Below are positions 26,301 to 39,022 of a stretch of DNA of 64,000 nt, in pieces (within the stretch, counting starts at the first letter, position 1; the number at the start of each line of letters is the position of its first letter). Both the position numbers and the translations under genes were made by a program. The stretch is from Cristatella mucedo (Eukaryota; Bryozoa; Phylactolaemata; Cristatellidae): positions 186,001-250,000 of the forward strand of contig WPIO01000082.1 of NCBI GenBank assembly GCA_009760855.2. The letters are read 5' to 3'. Below the pieces are notes generated by a model. It was not told where the DNA came from and did not search any database. It saw nothing but the letters and a program-made list of their open reading frames with translations.

Positions 26301-28224
26301 AATAGCACATGCAAGCTCTCCTGCAAAAGCAAATGAGGCTATACAAAACTGTGTCTCCAAAATACTTAAGCTAAATAAAGCAAAATACTCCAGTATTAGT
26401 AAAAAAAATTATGTAGTATGCCCCAACTATTTGACGATCTTGTGAGGACCTAATTACTATTGTCACAGAATACAACGGAACTGACCAAGATAATTGTTAA
26501 TGCAAGTTCAAGTTTTTCTACAGCAGTAAATTGAGGCACGCAAAAAGTAAGTCAGCATGACTAATAAAAATAACAGGCCGTTTGTATAAGCACCATAAGA
26601 TAACTAAATATCTACTTTCTGGAAGATAAAACAATAACCAAGGTTTAATGATATGCAAGGTATCACGCTTCGACAAGCATGCACAAGCAAAGGAGTGGCA
26701 TGCTTAGACTAGCATGCTGAAGCACACAAGGAAACACTCAGGGCCACTGATTAGTAGGACCATCTGTAAGTAACATGCGCTGAATCATAGATAGGTAAGC
26801 ATGCAAAGTATGGGAACAAAAAAAAGACAAGTTCCCCGGGGAAAGCTGAGCGAAACATGGGCATCTTTTGCTGAGACTTGCGTGATGCAAAATCCATTGC
26901 AGGTTGCGACAGAGGCCGATGGCAAGTTACACACTCGGTACATACGAATTCAAGGCCCGATCACTAATGGAATTTAGTGCTAGGGCCGTACAGACGGAGG
27001 CCTAGAAGCGGCCGAGGACCGGGTTGTGAGAGCGCTGTCTGGAGGAGCCTAGAGGTCAGATAGGTAGGCTAGTGCAAGAGTGAAGTGACTGTGACGTCTT
27101 TTCACTTCATCGACTGGCCTCCTGACTAAACTAAGCTTCTCACTTTCTCTTCGTTAAGTGAGATTAAGTCTGTTGGCTACTGTATGGACACCGAAGGCTG
27201 CATATGCTTATTCCATAGAACAGTCTCTTGCATAACACCTACTTAGCCATTGCAGCAATGCTGAGTTACAGAAGTAATGTAATGTAATGTATCTCTGTCT
27301 GTAACTCTACAAAGTCATAAAGACCATGTGGGTGTTACGCAGGAGAGTTTTGCATAGCTCACTCACAGCCTAAGCGGCTTTCGGTACGCATTCGGTAGCC
27401 AACAGACTTCGTCTCACGCAACAAAGAGAAATTGGGAAGCATTGCAGAGTCAGGGTCAGAGAGCAGTCGAGGTAGTGAGTGGCATGGAAGTAGCAGCTCA
27501 GGACCGCTGAAAAGGATGTGCCATAGTCGGCAGTAGGAGAGTAGTCGTCGCTGCGTAAGTATGTACATTACATATGGAATCTTGGCCTGTGCCTGTAAGG
27601 CCACAGAGAGGATATTGCAGACCGTTCGATGCTTTAGAGGGAGACATTGAAGCTTAGACAGAAAAGATGTTATGGGCAACTGAGGCCATTGACGACAGAT
27701 CAGACAAATGGCTGGGTTTTGTGATAGTTGCAGCCAATTATGGATACAGGTTGGGAGTTTCGAATAAAAAGAACTTCAGTAATTTAGATGCGATACCACA
27801 GAACCGTCAACTAGTTAGGCTTCTGTACTCTTGTCTAAGCAGGCACTGGTTTGGTAATGTTCCTCAGCTGAAAGTAAGCTGACTTGAAAGTGGAGGGGGG
27901 GCGATGTGTTCAGCAAATGACACCCTTTTGAAATAGCACAACCACATTGGGAGCAGGCATCCTAGAAGTCATGTTGGATGAATCAATCTTTGAGGTCAAG
28001 TCTTACAACTACTAGAGAGTGACACTACGTTGGCTAATAACTAATAGCTTGGTCTTATCGTGGTTAAGCTGCAGGAAGTTAGTGGCTATCCGTGTATAAA
28101 TGTCAGTCGATACAGGCTTCAAGGGAAATAAGTGAGTCAGATGCTGAGCAAGGCTCAGAAAGGTCGAAGAATATGTAGAGCACAGTGTCATTGGCATAGA
28201 AATGAAGCTAAGTCTAGGAGAACC

Positions 28225-28299
<75 letters not shown>

Positions 28300-31200
28300 G
28301 GGCCCTGCTCTGATCAGGATTGTTCGGAATGTCATTGTAAACCTGCAGCATAGCAGTTTCTAGGGAATGGTTTGCTTTAAATACAGATTAAAGCTTGCTA
28401 GCCAGATTTGATGCACTGATGAGGCTGGCCGGCACTCAGTCAAGTACCTTGGATAAGAATGGCAGAAGTAATTGAATTCTCATATCTAGAGTAGGCTTGT
28501 AGGTTTAATGAGTAGCTTGACAGTTGCTGTTTTCAGTCCAGCACAGAAGTATTTATAAGGCTGCTTAAAATGGCTTCGACTCCAAAAGTTTCGATTCTGG
28601 TATAAAACAAAAACGCTACTGCAACCTGATGTAATCATGCGCAGTATATACACGAAGTTTTAGTACAAGCATAATATTTTTTTAGTCTTAACATGAAGTT
28701 ACACCATAAAGATAAGCAATAACCTCTCTGAGCTGATCTGGCATGTATGTATGATATCTATGCTGATCATGCATGGATGTAACAAAGCCTTTGCAAACAT
28801 ATGGCATTTGCGTTCTCTAAATGCTATGCAAACTTGAGAAAGGCGACTTTTTAGATGTGAAATAACCCACATGCACTCGGAGCCCTTTATCTACTTCATT
28901 CCAACAGAGACACTCAATAAGATTCAGGTATGAAGATTGATTGGACCAAGCTGCTAGCATGATGGCCCTGAATTAAGTTCCTTGAGTACAGCAGAAAAAG
29001 TATTGAGCACCATTAGCCTCATGCTCAGGCTCGTCGCCCTATTTGAAAAGAAAACTATCTACACAATAGCATATTGGACTAGGTACTAAAACGTTCTTGA
29101 GTAGTTCTAAATAAATGCCTTCTGGCATGATGCTAGTGACCCATGATCACAAACTAGGTAAGGCAGTTGTTTTTAACGACCCCAGTCCCAAAATCGTGGG
29201 TTCAAATCCTTCAGTGGGCGATCGTTTATTGCCACTGCAAGCTGTGGTGATAGTCGTAAAGGCTCTTGTCTCTAAAAAAAGAGGCTATTACATCAGCTAG
29301 TATTCTTTTATAGGTATCCACTACAGAAGCAGCCTCAAACCATGACCCAGCTGCGAGCTGCCTTCTGAAGGTAAATATCATTGTAGCAGTCATCGGAGCA
29401 GCAACACGCACTGTATACATTTTCACTACCAAAAAAGGCAAACTTACTCTCACCTCCCATTTGATTATGCTTTAGTCTTTGTGGGTCCAGTGTGTACATA
29501 CCCTAGCCTACTCCAAGCAAGCCACTTTATGCTTGACAGACAGAAGTGGCTTCTTTTTTGCGTTTAATCAAACATAGCTCGCTTGTGCAGTCGATGCCTA
29601 ATCGTATCATTACCAACTAGCTTCCCAGAAGCAGCCATCAGGCTTTGAGCTTGAACCTTCGCATGTCTGAAATGATGCCTAAAGCTTTATTGTGTACCAG
29701 TCTGTCCTAGTGGGTGTAGTGATGTCTGGGCAGCCGAATATCTCTTTGCAAATCGACGATACTGCTCGCATTTATCTTCTTCAGGCTGCACCTTATTAAA
29801 GTCTCAAAAACTCAGAATTGTTTGGAAATGCAACTTTACCAAATCCTTTTTGGCACAAAAACCCTCATCTGGGTCTTGGTGAAGGCAGTTAACTAAATGG
29901 TCTTCGGCATGCCGAATGGCGATCACATGGGACTAGGGAATAAGCTTAGCAGGTGACTGTTATTTTCATTCTATTGCACATGTCAAAGTACCTCTCCTAA
30001 CAGGCAATGCAGCCGTTTTCAAGGTACTGTAAAATGGAGAAACCAGCCATTTTCAAAATAAATTGTAAGGTTTGAAGCTGCTTTCAAAAGTTATTTTTCT
30101 GTAGTATACATTGTTTTTATAAAAATGCCACCGTGAAAGGCATTATATTAGTTGAGTGCACTCGTTCTTTGTGCTACCGTGTAATGCTTAACGATCTAAT
30201 GCCTACTACTCATCACAAACTAGTGGTTGCTGATACTTCTGTGGCTGGGTGTATCTACGCCTATAATAAGCTAAGTTTGATAGTACAAAATTGTGTTACC
30301 CGGCACGGTCATTGAAGTCACGTTTACATAGAGTCTCTCTTGATATATTATAGTACTACTACTAAGGGAGAGTAATTATGTCAAAAAGTGGAGATAATTT
30401 TCTAATGTGCACACACGTAGCAGCAACATGCACGCACTCCAAGAGTTGAAATTGAACATTAGCTGCTTGCACGTCACAAGGCTATGAAATTGGAAAAAAA
30501 GAGTTTTCAAAAGGTGGCCATGGTATTCCAGCTGCTTGTGGCCTCTGCACAACGACCCCTTTGCTGTCGCCCGAACTGACGACTAGTGCTTCCAGCGCTT
30601 CTCAGCTTCTGCTTGAAACAGCCAAGTTGGCTGCTTATTGGAAAGCTGCTAAATCTAGCGTGACCGACCGGAAGTCGTGCTGAATGAAAATGCCTTTAGT
30701 TAGCAATGAAGAGGTTGTATAAATAACAGCTGTCCATGATTCTTCACGAGGCTACAGGTTCAGCCTGTCATTGTGACCAGCAAGTTTTCACAGCAATGAA
30801 TTGAGAACAAAGAGGAGCAAATCGACCAGAATGTAAGCATACCTATTGCAGACAACGAGAAAAAGAAGCAACAAAGAAAGCCACGCAGTGGCACAAAATT
30901 CAACAGAAACATAGCACAGGACAAAATCTACAACAGGAGGAGACTAAGGAAGCAGCCCGAAAGCTGCATGCTATACAAGCTCAGTGAAAGTCTCCTGCAT
31001 ATTAAGGTCAGTAACAGAAAAGAGACTGAAAGTAAGATTCGAAAATTTCATGACCCAAATCATGGTTTGGAGTCCCATGCCCGAAAGCAGGCCGGGCTCA
31101 CCAGCTCTGCTGGACTTGCCAATACGTCAGTGGTAACTCCGATCCGCATTGTTGTGCAACATTTAAATTTTCCGTGATTTTGAAAGGCCAAAAACCAGTT

Positions 31201-31374
31201 TAATAATAAAAAAAATACACTCAATAAAGCGCCCTCAGAGAACTCAATCTCTTTCTAGGCGTTTTACATAATAGTTGCTATGGTAGGAAGCTACACGTCT
31301 AAGCACTTCATGTTTGCAGCAAATGTAAAGCGCCTAGGAAGAGATAGAGTTCTCTTAGGACGCTTTATCAAGTG

Positions 31375-31406
<32 letters not shown>

Positions 31407-34400
31407 TGTTCAAATCTGTTGGAACAGGGCCTCAAGGACAAGTGATTTTTTTTATAGCTTGGAAGACCAATTTAGAAATGAGTACAATAGAGACAGCACG
31501 ACACAGGAGAGAGAAGAGGAGCAGGGAGATGAAGGACTCACGCAGGGCCGGCAGTGAAGGGATATAGCCCCCTAACCCGTTTTATCTTACCTACCAACAA
31601 TTTGGAGAACAGCTCTGCTAAGGCATTGAACTGTAGTGGCCGAGTTTATATGAATATAATACGTGTCAATACAAACCAGGGAAGTTGAGACTTCAGATCC
31701 CCAAAGGAGTATCATGGCAAGCTCATTGGATTTTCAGGTAACTTTCTCGAACTACGTATGAGGTCACTACCATAGATTCCACCATAATAAACAAAACCAC
31801 AAACAGTGACACTGGTGTGCAGAGCTCCCACAAAACCCACTGGCCCAGCAGGGTAGGCCGACGTCTGCAATGCAATTTTGACTACAAGTGTGCATGAGCA
31901 GCACTGCAACAGTGGCCGAACACATAAAGAGCAGCAACACATGGAATAATTAGTACAAAAAATAGATGCATTACAGAATCCGAGGTAGACATGAATTTTC
32001 TGATTCACAGCAAGGCTTGCTTAGCCCTAAAACGTACCATAGTCTGCACGAGTGAGGATGCACTGCATGGGATGTTCTGGTTTGTGCCTCGAAGTGGTTA
32101 CTCTGGCTTCGTAGCAGGCACTGCATAGGTCATAATCGTAGCATACCAAGCATTTGTATCTGTGGCCCCTAAAGTTACCTTTTAGACACGAATCACAGCT
32201 GACACCTAAAAAGGAAGAGTACTTTGCATTGTTGTAAGGTACTTAGGCTTACTGGGTGCAGCCATGTTATTGCTAAGCAACCAGCCAGCTGGCTTTTCTA
32301 CACCACTCTCCTAAGCAAGTGCCAAAGCAAATCAATCACTAATTGCACTTCTAGCACCCACCCCCAAGAAGACCTCCAAGCACTTTTTCAAACCAAAATA
32401 AGCCATGGACAAATAATAACAATTTACACAACACAGTATAAACCATTGCCGGATAAGCAGGGCAGAAAATGCCGTAATGGCAAAATAGGTGAGTTGGTGA
32501 GACTCGTGCCTCTAGAGTCGAAAGTAGTTGATTCAATTCCTCAGGATGATCTGAAATATTCTTCTTTCTTCTTAGAGCTACGATATCTCTTTTGAGTGTT
32601 GATTGTTACATAAATCCGCATGACAGTTATCTAGTGTGCACATATACTGCACTTCCATCACAACAGCCACATAAGATCATCGTGATGAAACCATGACTAT
32701 TTTTTCACATCCATGCTCATGCTGTTAACCAAAGGATTCACAAATTATTTCTTGGTAGCTCTTATGATGGCAGAATTTCTTGAACAAATTCAGTCGAGGA
32801 TGGCTGATTCTCACCTACCATACTAGCTGCCTACAGGCAACAAACAACCTCTTGCTTGATAAAAAGCACGAAGGTGGCAGTTAGCAAATTTCAAGACGTT
32901 CAGGCGTTTTTTTAAACCTTTACCCGGGTTTCCCATTGCAGACTCGTACGAGCACACACACAAACACACACACACACACACACATCAGCAGCAAGAGCAC
33001 ACACGGTAATCTTCATATCAATGGGCCTTTGCAAGTCACACGGGGTTTAGGCATATTCATGAGTCAAATATTTCAGATATTTATTACTATGGTTCCCAGC
33101 ATAGACATCATGCTCTTCCAAGAAACACAAGCAGACATTGTCGCCTCCGGACACCGAGCACTACACTGCGTCTTTTTTGTAGGCTGCAGAGTTTGCTTCA
33201 AAAATCGAAGTTGTTATTGGCATCGACTGCGGAACCGATACAACTAAGACTTGTTTTTAAAGTATATCTGCTACCAGTTTGAACGTAGCCCATAAGAAAT
33301 TTCGTGCCAATGGACATCTAAATGCTTGCAGCTGGGGCCGGTTGCCCTGTGGCCATGGTCCTAAGTGCTGCAGCCATCAGGCTGCGCTTGCAGCACCCGA
33401 GCAGCCAGCGGCTTTAGCTCCACCGACTCTTAGTGACCTTACCATATCGTTCATTCTCATTATGGTTTCACCATTGTCATTCAAATGCAATCCTGGTTGC
33501 TGCCACCAGGGTATGTGAATTCGAATCTCTCCCATGAAGCTGACTCGGTAGCAAGTGGGTGGTCAATATTTCCAGCATTCTCTTGAGCCATTCAGCTTGC
33601 TCTCCCTCAAGCACGGCTGTGAATCATTTCAATTTAGTCGTCATCTGGATACTTTAATCTTGGCAGCCAATCTTAAAGTGTGCCCGCGAAACTTTCTTCA
33701 ATGTGCAATTAACTCCTAATGTAGGCGACACGATGTTTGACGTTGCACTTGACCTGCTTGCTTTGATCAAGACATGGTTGAAATTGACAAACTACCTGAC
33801 CATAACTCCAGCCACCCCAGACAGGCCTCTCTTTCATTGCCCGAGATCGATCAAAATTGGTGAAGCTGACATTGTCACCCATTACTCCCTCAAATTCCAA
33901 GCAGTCCTTGCAGTCACCTCGAAGAAGTTTCAAATATTCTGAGCCTCTCCAACAGCAAGTTTCCAATGGTGGCAATAATCTACCAAGTCTTTAGATATTT
34001 CAGATTGTTGTGATCTCATTTCGATTCTGCATGCACAAAATCGCCCCCTCCTCGTTCTAGGTGATAAACACTCGTTCTGAAGACCCCAGTCTAAGTCTCG
34101 AGTGCCGAATTTCGGGCACTGATCCATTTCCCCTTCTGTCTTACGTGCACGATCCCACTCACAACAAAGGTCACACACCCAATCAAATACCCCCCCCCCT
34201 GCGATTGTATGCTATCGCCTCTTATTATTACCAAATTCTGCACATATGACTGACGACGCCAAGACCTGATTCAGTCTGCAGTTAGTGTCATCCTCCTTAT
34301 CATGAATCATCTGCAAATTGTGAATCATCTTCAGATCGCAAAACCGCAAGATCCTTGACATTGATGTTCGTAGTAAAATACCGTCCACGCCCATGTTGCT

Positions 34401-37400
34401 CAATCCCCTTTCAGACCAGTTCTCAGTGGTGGAATGTTACAACACAACCAGTTCTCACTGGTGGAATGTTATAACACACCCAATGACATCCTTGACGAGT
34501 TTGCACCTTCGACTAAGCACACTGTTCGCCCTAGCTCAGATGACCTTTGATTTACTACAGACATTAAACTAGTTAGGTCTACTAAGCAAAAGCTTAAGAA
34601 AGCTTTACATAAAAGATAAGGACCGACTGCCTATCGAATAGATATAAAGATTAACACAGATCATATCGGTCTTTCCTAGCAAAAGCCAAGTCCGAGTTCT
34701 ATAAAAACATTGTCGAATAACAAGTGCACAATTGAAAAACCATCTCCTTAAACACTTCCAGGTTAGCAATCCTTCCGGAGATCTTGCAGATCGTTTCTCT
34801 AGCTTCTTTGCCACCAAGATAGATAAGATCAGAGAGTCCATCCCTAAGGTAACAACACCCCAAGTGGACTCAGCTCCCTCAGTAACCTTTCCACTAGACT
34901 CCTCTCCTACAATTCCTTGAAGCACTTCAATGACGATACTTAAGCCTGCCACTGGTAACTATATCTTGAAGTTAATCTTCCAGTAGAATAAGACTACAAG
35001 CCCTTTGAAAAAACATAATACTAGCCAATTTAACTGCCACATTTGTATTTCGGCAGAAGAGCCTTAACAGCTCACCACCACTTGAAGCTGGCAATAAAGG
35101 ATTGCCCACTGCAGGATTCAAACACACATTATGCATTATTCTGCTGCTGTTATGTATAACTAAAATAATAAATAAGTTATAGGCCTCAAAATAGCTGTCG
35201 TTCGGCCACTTATTAAAAAAGCAACACTAGACCAGGAGAACCTAAGCTACTTGCACTTAGTTAAACCAAATCACATTCTTTCAAGGACACCGGAATGAGT
35301 AGGACAAACAAGCTAACCTCTTATATAAAAATTCAAATCGAGCAAGTTCCAATCAGGTTTTAGAGGTAATCACTCCACAGAGTGATCATTGCTTCGGCTG
35401 TATAGCAACCTTCTGAGGAATTCAGACTCACGTAAGGTCTATCTTCTTGCTTTGCTTGATCTTTCGGCAACCTTTGATAGAATTGATTACCAAGTCCTTC
35501 TCGAGTGCCTCTTATCTCGCCTGGGCATCACTAGCACTGCATTGCAATGGTTCACATCATATTTCAGTGAGCGACACCGGAACAAGGATGTCAAAAAATA
35601 ACTATCACCAGAGAAGCCTTTAAAATACAGAGTAAGCTAGGGATCTGTGCTTGATCCACTACTTTTCACGATTGATATCCTCCTTCTTGCCGACGTAATC
35701 GCTAAGCACAATCTAGGCTCTCATTTCTATGCAGATATTGCACAGCTGTACATACGCTTTCAATTCTCCGAGCCCTTCAGCATGTCAAACTTCCGATTCA
35801 GTTGCTGCAGGTATTGCTGACATTTTCACTTGGCAACAAACTTTCTCAAATTGAATGAATATAACATTAACTAGTTGTTGGAAACCTAGTGTGACTCGGT
35901 AATTGGAAAACTTATCCCTCAAAATCGGCTCTGCCAGTATATCTCCTCTAGCATCTGGACGAAATCTGGATGTCCTGATCCAGTGACCTTTCAATACACG
36001 ACCACATAGGATCCACAGTCAAGTCTACCTACTTTCAGCTACATAACGTTGTAAAAAGTCAGGCCTGATTAGACAGGGATATATATATAATTCATTTATA
36101 TTTATATATAATTCATTTATATAGCGCCCCAAGAGAACTTAATCTCTATTCAGGCGCTTCACATATGCCTCGGGGCTCGAGCCCACGACCTCAGTCAGAC
36201 CTTGGTCGGGGTGAGCACCTTAACCACTAGACTAAACCAGCTCGGCGGGATACCGAATCCAAGTTGGTCCAAGCATTCGTGACATCCCATCTCGACTTCT
36301 CTAACTCATTACTCGTGGGTCTTTCAGCCTGTAAAATAAGCAGCTTAAAATTGGGAGCAATACTTAGCAGCCAGGCTTATCTGTTGTAGGCGTTGCAGTT
36401 GCCATATTACGCCATTTTTACCCGACCTGCACTGGCTACATTCAAAGAAAGAATCGATTAAGAATTTGTCAGTCACTTTTAGGTCCCTTCATTCTCTTGT
36501 TCCAAGCTATCAGAGCTACTCCACGATCAGGCTAGGCATCGTACCATTCGCTCGTCTGAGTCAAGTCGTTTAGCTGTGCCTCGAACCAACCTCATATCCT
36601 TTGGAGACAGTGACTTAAGTTTGTATGCTGCCATAGCCTGTGACTCACTCCTGACAGACGTCACGACATCCTTTGACTCGAGATATTTAAAAAGAAGCTG
36701 AAACGCCTTTGCTTTTCACACTATTTGCAAGGTCCATGGGAACTGTCCCGTGAATCCTCACACTTGCTGACTCTGTGCACGTGATCAATAGGCAATTGAC
36801 ATAAGTACCTAGAAGACACTGAGTTCTCCAAGGGCACTATACAAATGCATTATCATAATTACTATTTTCAGATAATGAAAATTACCAGGCAATTGATACA
36901 GTAATCGAAGATGACTTGCATTGTTGCTTTTAATTTCAGTTTGCCTAGGTCAAAAAGGAAATCTGGTGGACATGCTCTTGTGTTTCTTGGAATGCTTTTA
37001 TATTTTCATTGGTGATTTATTCATATAGGCTTAGTACAAATCCCATCATTTTTGGGTCTGAAATCTGCCAAGCACCCTAATGGTCATGCAATATATGGCA
37101 CCCCGATTGCCCAGTAGAGGTTATCGGTGCTTCACAGCAGGTTGCTCTTTATATAAGCCTGCACGAATGACACGATTCAGCACATAGCTGTTGGTCAGTA
37201 CAAGCAAGAGCCAGCTAAGCAATCAGGTCACAGCAAGAATTTTTTGAAAATGCAAGGGCACATTTTTGTTGCTGGCCCCTTGGAGAAAAACCACATGCAA
37301 ATATGAGTTTGGTGAATATAAGCTTGGTGCATCATGACAAACGATAAAAGTTGGCATGTCCAAAATAAGGGGTGCAAAGAAAAACGGGCATCTCGGGCCC

Positions 37401-39022
37401 AGCCAGTCACCTAATGCAATTAAAATGCTAGCAAACATTGCATCTATAAATACAATAATGGCAAAATGTTAGCAACCACACCAGGAAATCAACTCGCTTA
37501 ATGCAGCAATCAGTTTACAGCATTAATAAAATATTAAAGACGATAAAATTGACCCTGGCTGCAAAAGAGACTTTCAATCGATGGCCACAACCACGTCACC
37601 ACAATGACAAATAAATGTGTGTACTTTGATTCAATTTATTTCAGATGACTGAATGAACTGTACTGGCAACTGTGGGAATGATGGGCCAAGATGGGAAGAT
37701 AAAAGAAGAAAGAGACAATCAGCACAACTTCTAAAAGTTGGGTATTATATATCAGGAATCTGATGGTCTATGTAGATATGAATCTCTTGAATGAGTTGCA
37801 CTGTAAAGAACTGCCCCCTAAACTCGATGGTTTGATCAGGAGATTTTAGTAGAAAAAAATCACAAACCCTCTAGCTACCCCAAGTTAAATGCAAGGCAGA
37901 TAAGAATATATAGGAACCAAAGCTGCCTACTTTGCTAGACAACAGCTACAATATGGGATATCAGGGATACTCAAAATAAATTCTTGAATTTTACAGCATT
38001 ATTAAAGAGAGAAATCAAGTAGAATCACACCAGAAAGGAATAAACCAAGACACAGCCGGCTGAAGAGCAACCGCCTTACCGAGTGTGCCATCACGGCTCA
38101 CTGGTTATGCCATCAGGTCCCCGAGGATAATAAATTCCTTGTTCTGTTGGTAACAAAGACTTTGGTCTGTAGATTCTAGACGCGCACAAACACAACCCAA
38201 CCCAACACACACAAACACACACACACACACACCCTCTTTCAAATATTTCAAAGTGGGAGTCGGCCTTCATGGAGGCGGTAAAGCATACAGGGTATAAAAG
38301 AATTTCAATTCCAGAGAAGCAGAGAATATGCAGCCTGAAATCACCAGTTAGTCGCTACAGCGGCTACAAAAGCACCACACAAGAGTGACGGCTGCGATCA
38401 GCGTTAACTTGATGCAGCAAAGCAGAAGCTGACTGATCTCGGTGATACAACGAATGCAAGCTCCTTAGGCTATTAGAATGAGTTGCAAAGACCTTTCATA
38501 ACAATTCACGGTCTCGGAGGCCTCCATGCAAAACCAACAGCAACGCAGGATTTCAAGCTGGTCCGTCGGCCATTAAGGCACCAATAACCGTTCTTTAATA
38601 TTTTACACTTGCATAAGACTTGTGCATAAGAAATAGCCCAAACATTGCACACATATATAGGCATGCCAAAAGGCTGTCAACTGTTGGCCGCGGTGCACAA
38701 CGGTCTCGTTTATTTACGTGTCTAAGCAGAAAATGAGGTAGTCAACCAGCACCACTATCAGCGCTACCAGTGATGCCACATAAAAAGGCGTGACCGCACT
38801 TTAAGCGATTAAAAACGCGCGGTTCCTATCTTTTGCACGTAACCACAATGCAGTCAAACGTGCTTGCCCGTACTATTGAAGAAAGCTACCGAATCGCCAG
38901 CCACTGTAGCAGCCTCGGCGGGCTACATATACCGGAACTGCTTTCCGCCGCATCGACTAGGGCAGCCAATTTTCGCCACTAGCGAGGCCTATAAAATTCA
39001 GCGTACCTTCATGTCGGGACAT
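23396..39022 (-). CDS. KCMF1: KCMF1 E3 ubiquitin-protein ligase, complete coding region in eight exons
   Basis: Exons in transcript order: 39022-39007, 32205-32038, 25977-25838, 25284-25183, 25024-24853, 24543-24429, 24260-23991 and 23558-23396. All have GT-AG borders and compatible phases, giving 1146 nt, that is 381 aa plus stop. Exon 1 encodes MSRHE and splits a Gly codon. Exon 2 encodes a ZZ-type zinc finger ([20 protein letters not shown], then [10 protein letters not shown]). Exons 3-4 encode a Di19-type C2H2 region ([18 protein letters not shown] and [20 protein letters not shown]). Exon 5 ends in REAMDPIA, exon 6 has [10 protein letters not shown] and a short coiled coil, and exon 8 has [15 protein letters not shown]. 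This order is that of animal KCMF1, a ubiquitin ligase known to work with UBR4 in protein quality control. The start of exon 7 could instead be 24236 (8 aa shorter). Introns 1 and 2 are about 6.8 and 6.1 kb and full of repeats. The acidic C-terminal tail of vertebrate KCMF1 is not evident. Confidence 0.93.
26930..27110 (-). mobile_element. Small LINE-A-related remnant
   Basis: The stretch GGTCAGATAGGTAGGCTAGT with the following GCAAGAGTGAAG resembles the antisense LINE-A segment around 6250-6290 (GGTCTGATAGGTAGGCTGGA). Only part of the C-terminal region is present. It lies in KCMF1 intron 2. Confidence 0.45.
27120..27565. mobile_element. Two LINE-B 3' ends joined tail to tail
   Basis: A + strand LINE-B end (EIKSVGYCM-like coding, about 27160-27265) runs into a (TAATG)n tail near 27275-27290. 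Immediately after it a - strand LINE-B end begins (27295-27560) with the same terminal sequence as 2590 and 47870, CTGTCTGTAACTCTACAAAG. Both copies are heavily 5'-truncated. Confidence 0.75.
27840..28335 (-). mobile_element. LINE RT fragment interrupted by a (GA)n microsatellite
   Basis: The - strand codes for a diverged RT segment reading [14 protein letters not shown] and [19 protein letters not shown], the region after the YADD box. The similarity is to the LINE-A/B type, but it may be a third family. A (GA)n tract of about 70 bp (28229-28298) splits it. Confidence 0.6.
28340..31200. other. KCMF1 intron 2, mostly unexplained
   Basis: No exon or protein domain was recognised on either strand. 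One tRNA-like stretch (29125-29215) is listed separately. The rest is moderately AT-rich unique-looking sequence. Confidence 0.5.
29125..29215 (+). repeat. tRNA-like sequence, possible SINE head
   Basis: A good B box (GGTTCAAATCC, about 29200-29210) follows a weaker A-box-like TAGGTAAGGCAGT by 30-40 bp, as in a tRNA-derived promoter. I could not fold a convincing four-arm tRNA. It is more likely a SINE head or tRNA pseudogene than a tRNA gene. Confidence 0.35.
31204..31406. mobile_element. Two LINE-A 3' ends in opposite orientation
   Basis: At 31204-31275 the reverse complement of the LINE-A tail appears (AATAATAA start, then GCGCCCTCAGAGAACTCAAT). At 31318-31406 the same tail appears on the + strand (AAAGCGCCTAGGAAGAGATA, then a GTTCTCT half and (ATT)n). 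They are separated by about 45 bp. Each keeps only the last 70-90 bp of the element. Confidence 0.85.
32478..32545 (+). repeat. tRNA-like sequence, possible second SINE family
   Basis: An A-box-like TAGGTGAGTTGG is followed about 40 bp later by the B-box-like GATTCAATTCC, with a tRNA-like spacing. No CCA-matching acceptor stem is clear, and the downstream body is not recognised. Likely a SINE head near the KCMF1 exon 2 side of intron 1. Confidence 0.4.
32951..32984. repeat. (CA)n microsatellite
   Basis: A run of about 16 CA units with one interruption. A similar short (CA)n tract lies near 38200-38232, also in KCMF1 intron 1. Confidence 0.9.
33690..36868 (+). mobile_element. LINE-A, long but heavily decayed copy
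   Basis: The + strand follows LINE-A from the endonuclease part ([19 protein letters not shown] region, then [10 protein letters not shown] near 34150) through the connector (34560-34900), the RT ([19 protein letters not shown] near 35430-35480, a decayed [10 protein letters not shown] box near 35730) to the C-terminal region (36290-36700). The tail at about 36810-36868 ends in an (ATT)-like stub. Stops and frameshifts are frequent, so this is much older than the copies inside the viral element. A SINE is inserted at 36082-36246. It sits antisense to KCMF1 in intron 1. Confidence 0.85.
36082..36246 (-). mobile_element. tRNA-derived SINE with LINE-A-type 3' tail
   Basis: On the - strand a tRNA-like head (GCTGGTTTAGTCTAGTGGTT, A box; GGTCGTGGGCTCGAGCCCC, B box) is followed by GAAGCGCCTGAATAGAGATT and the rest of the LINE-A 3' hairpin, then an AT-rich tail. 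It interrupts the old LINE-A copy and is flanked by direct repeats of GGGATA at 36076-36081 and 36247-36252. A second copy lies at 58207-58362. It is presumably moved in trans by LINE-A. Confidence 0.88.
36870..39005. other. KCMF1 intron 1, 5' part
   Basis: No gene was recognised. The + strand frame at 38864-39061 overlaps the first KCMF1 exon and is an artefact. The (CA)n tract near 38200 is the only obvious repeat. Confidence 0.5.
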
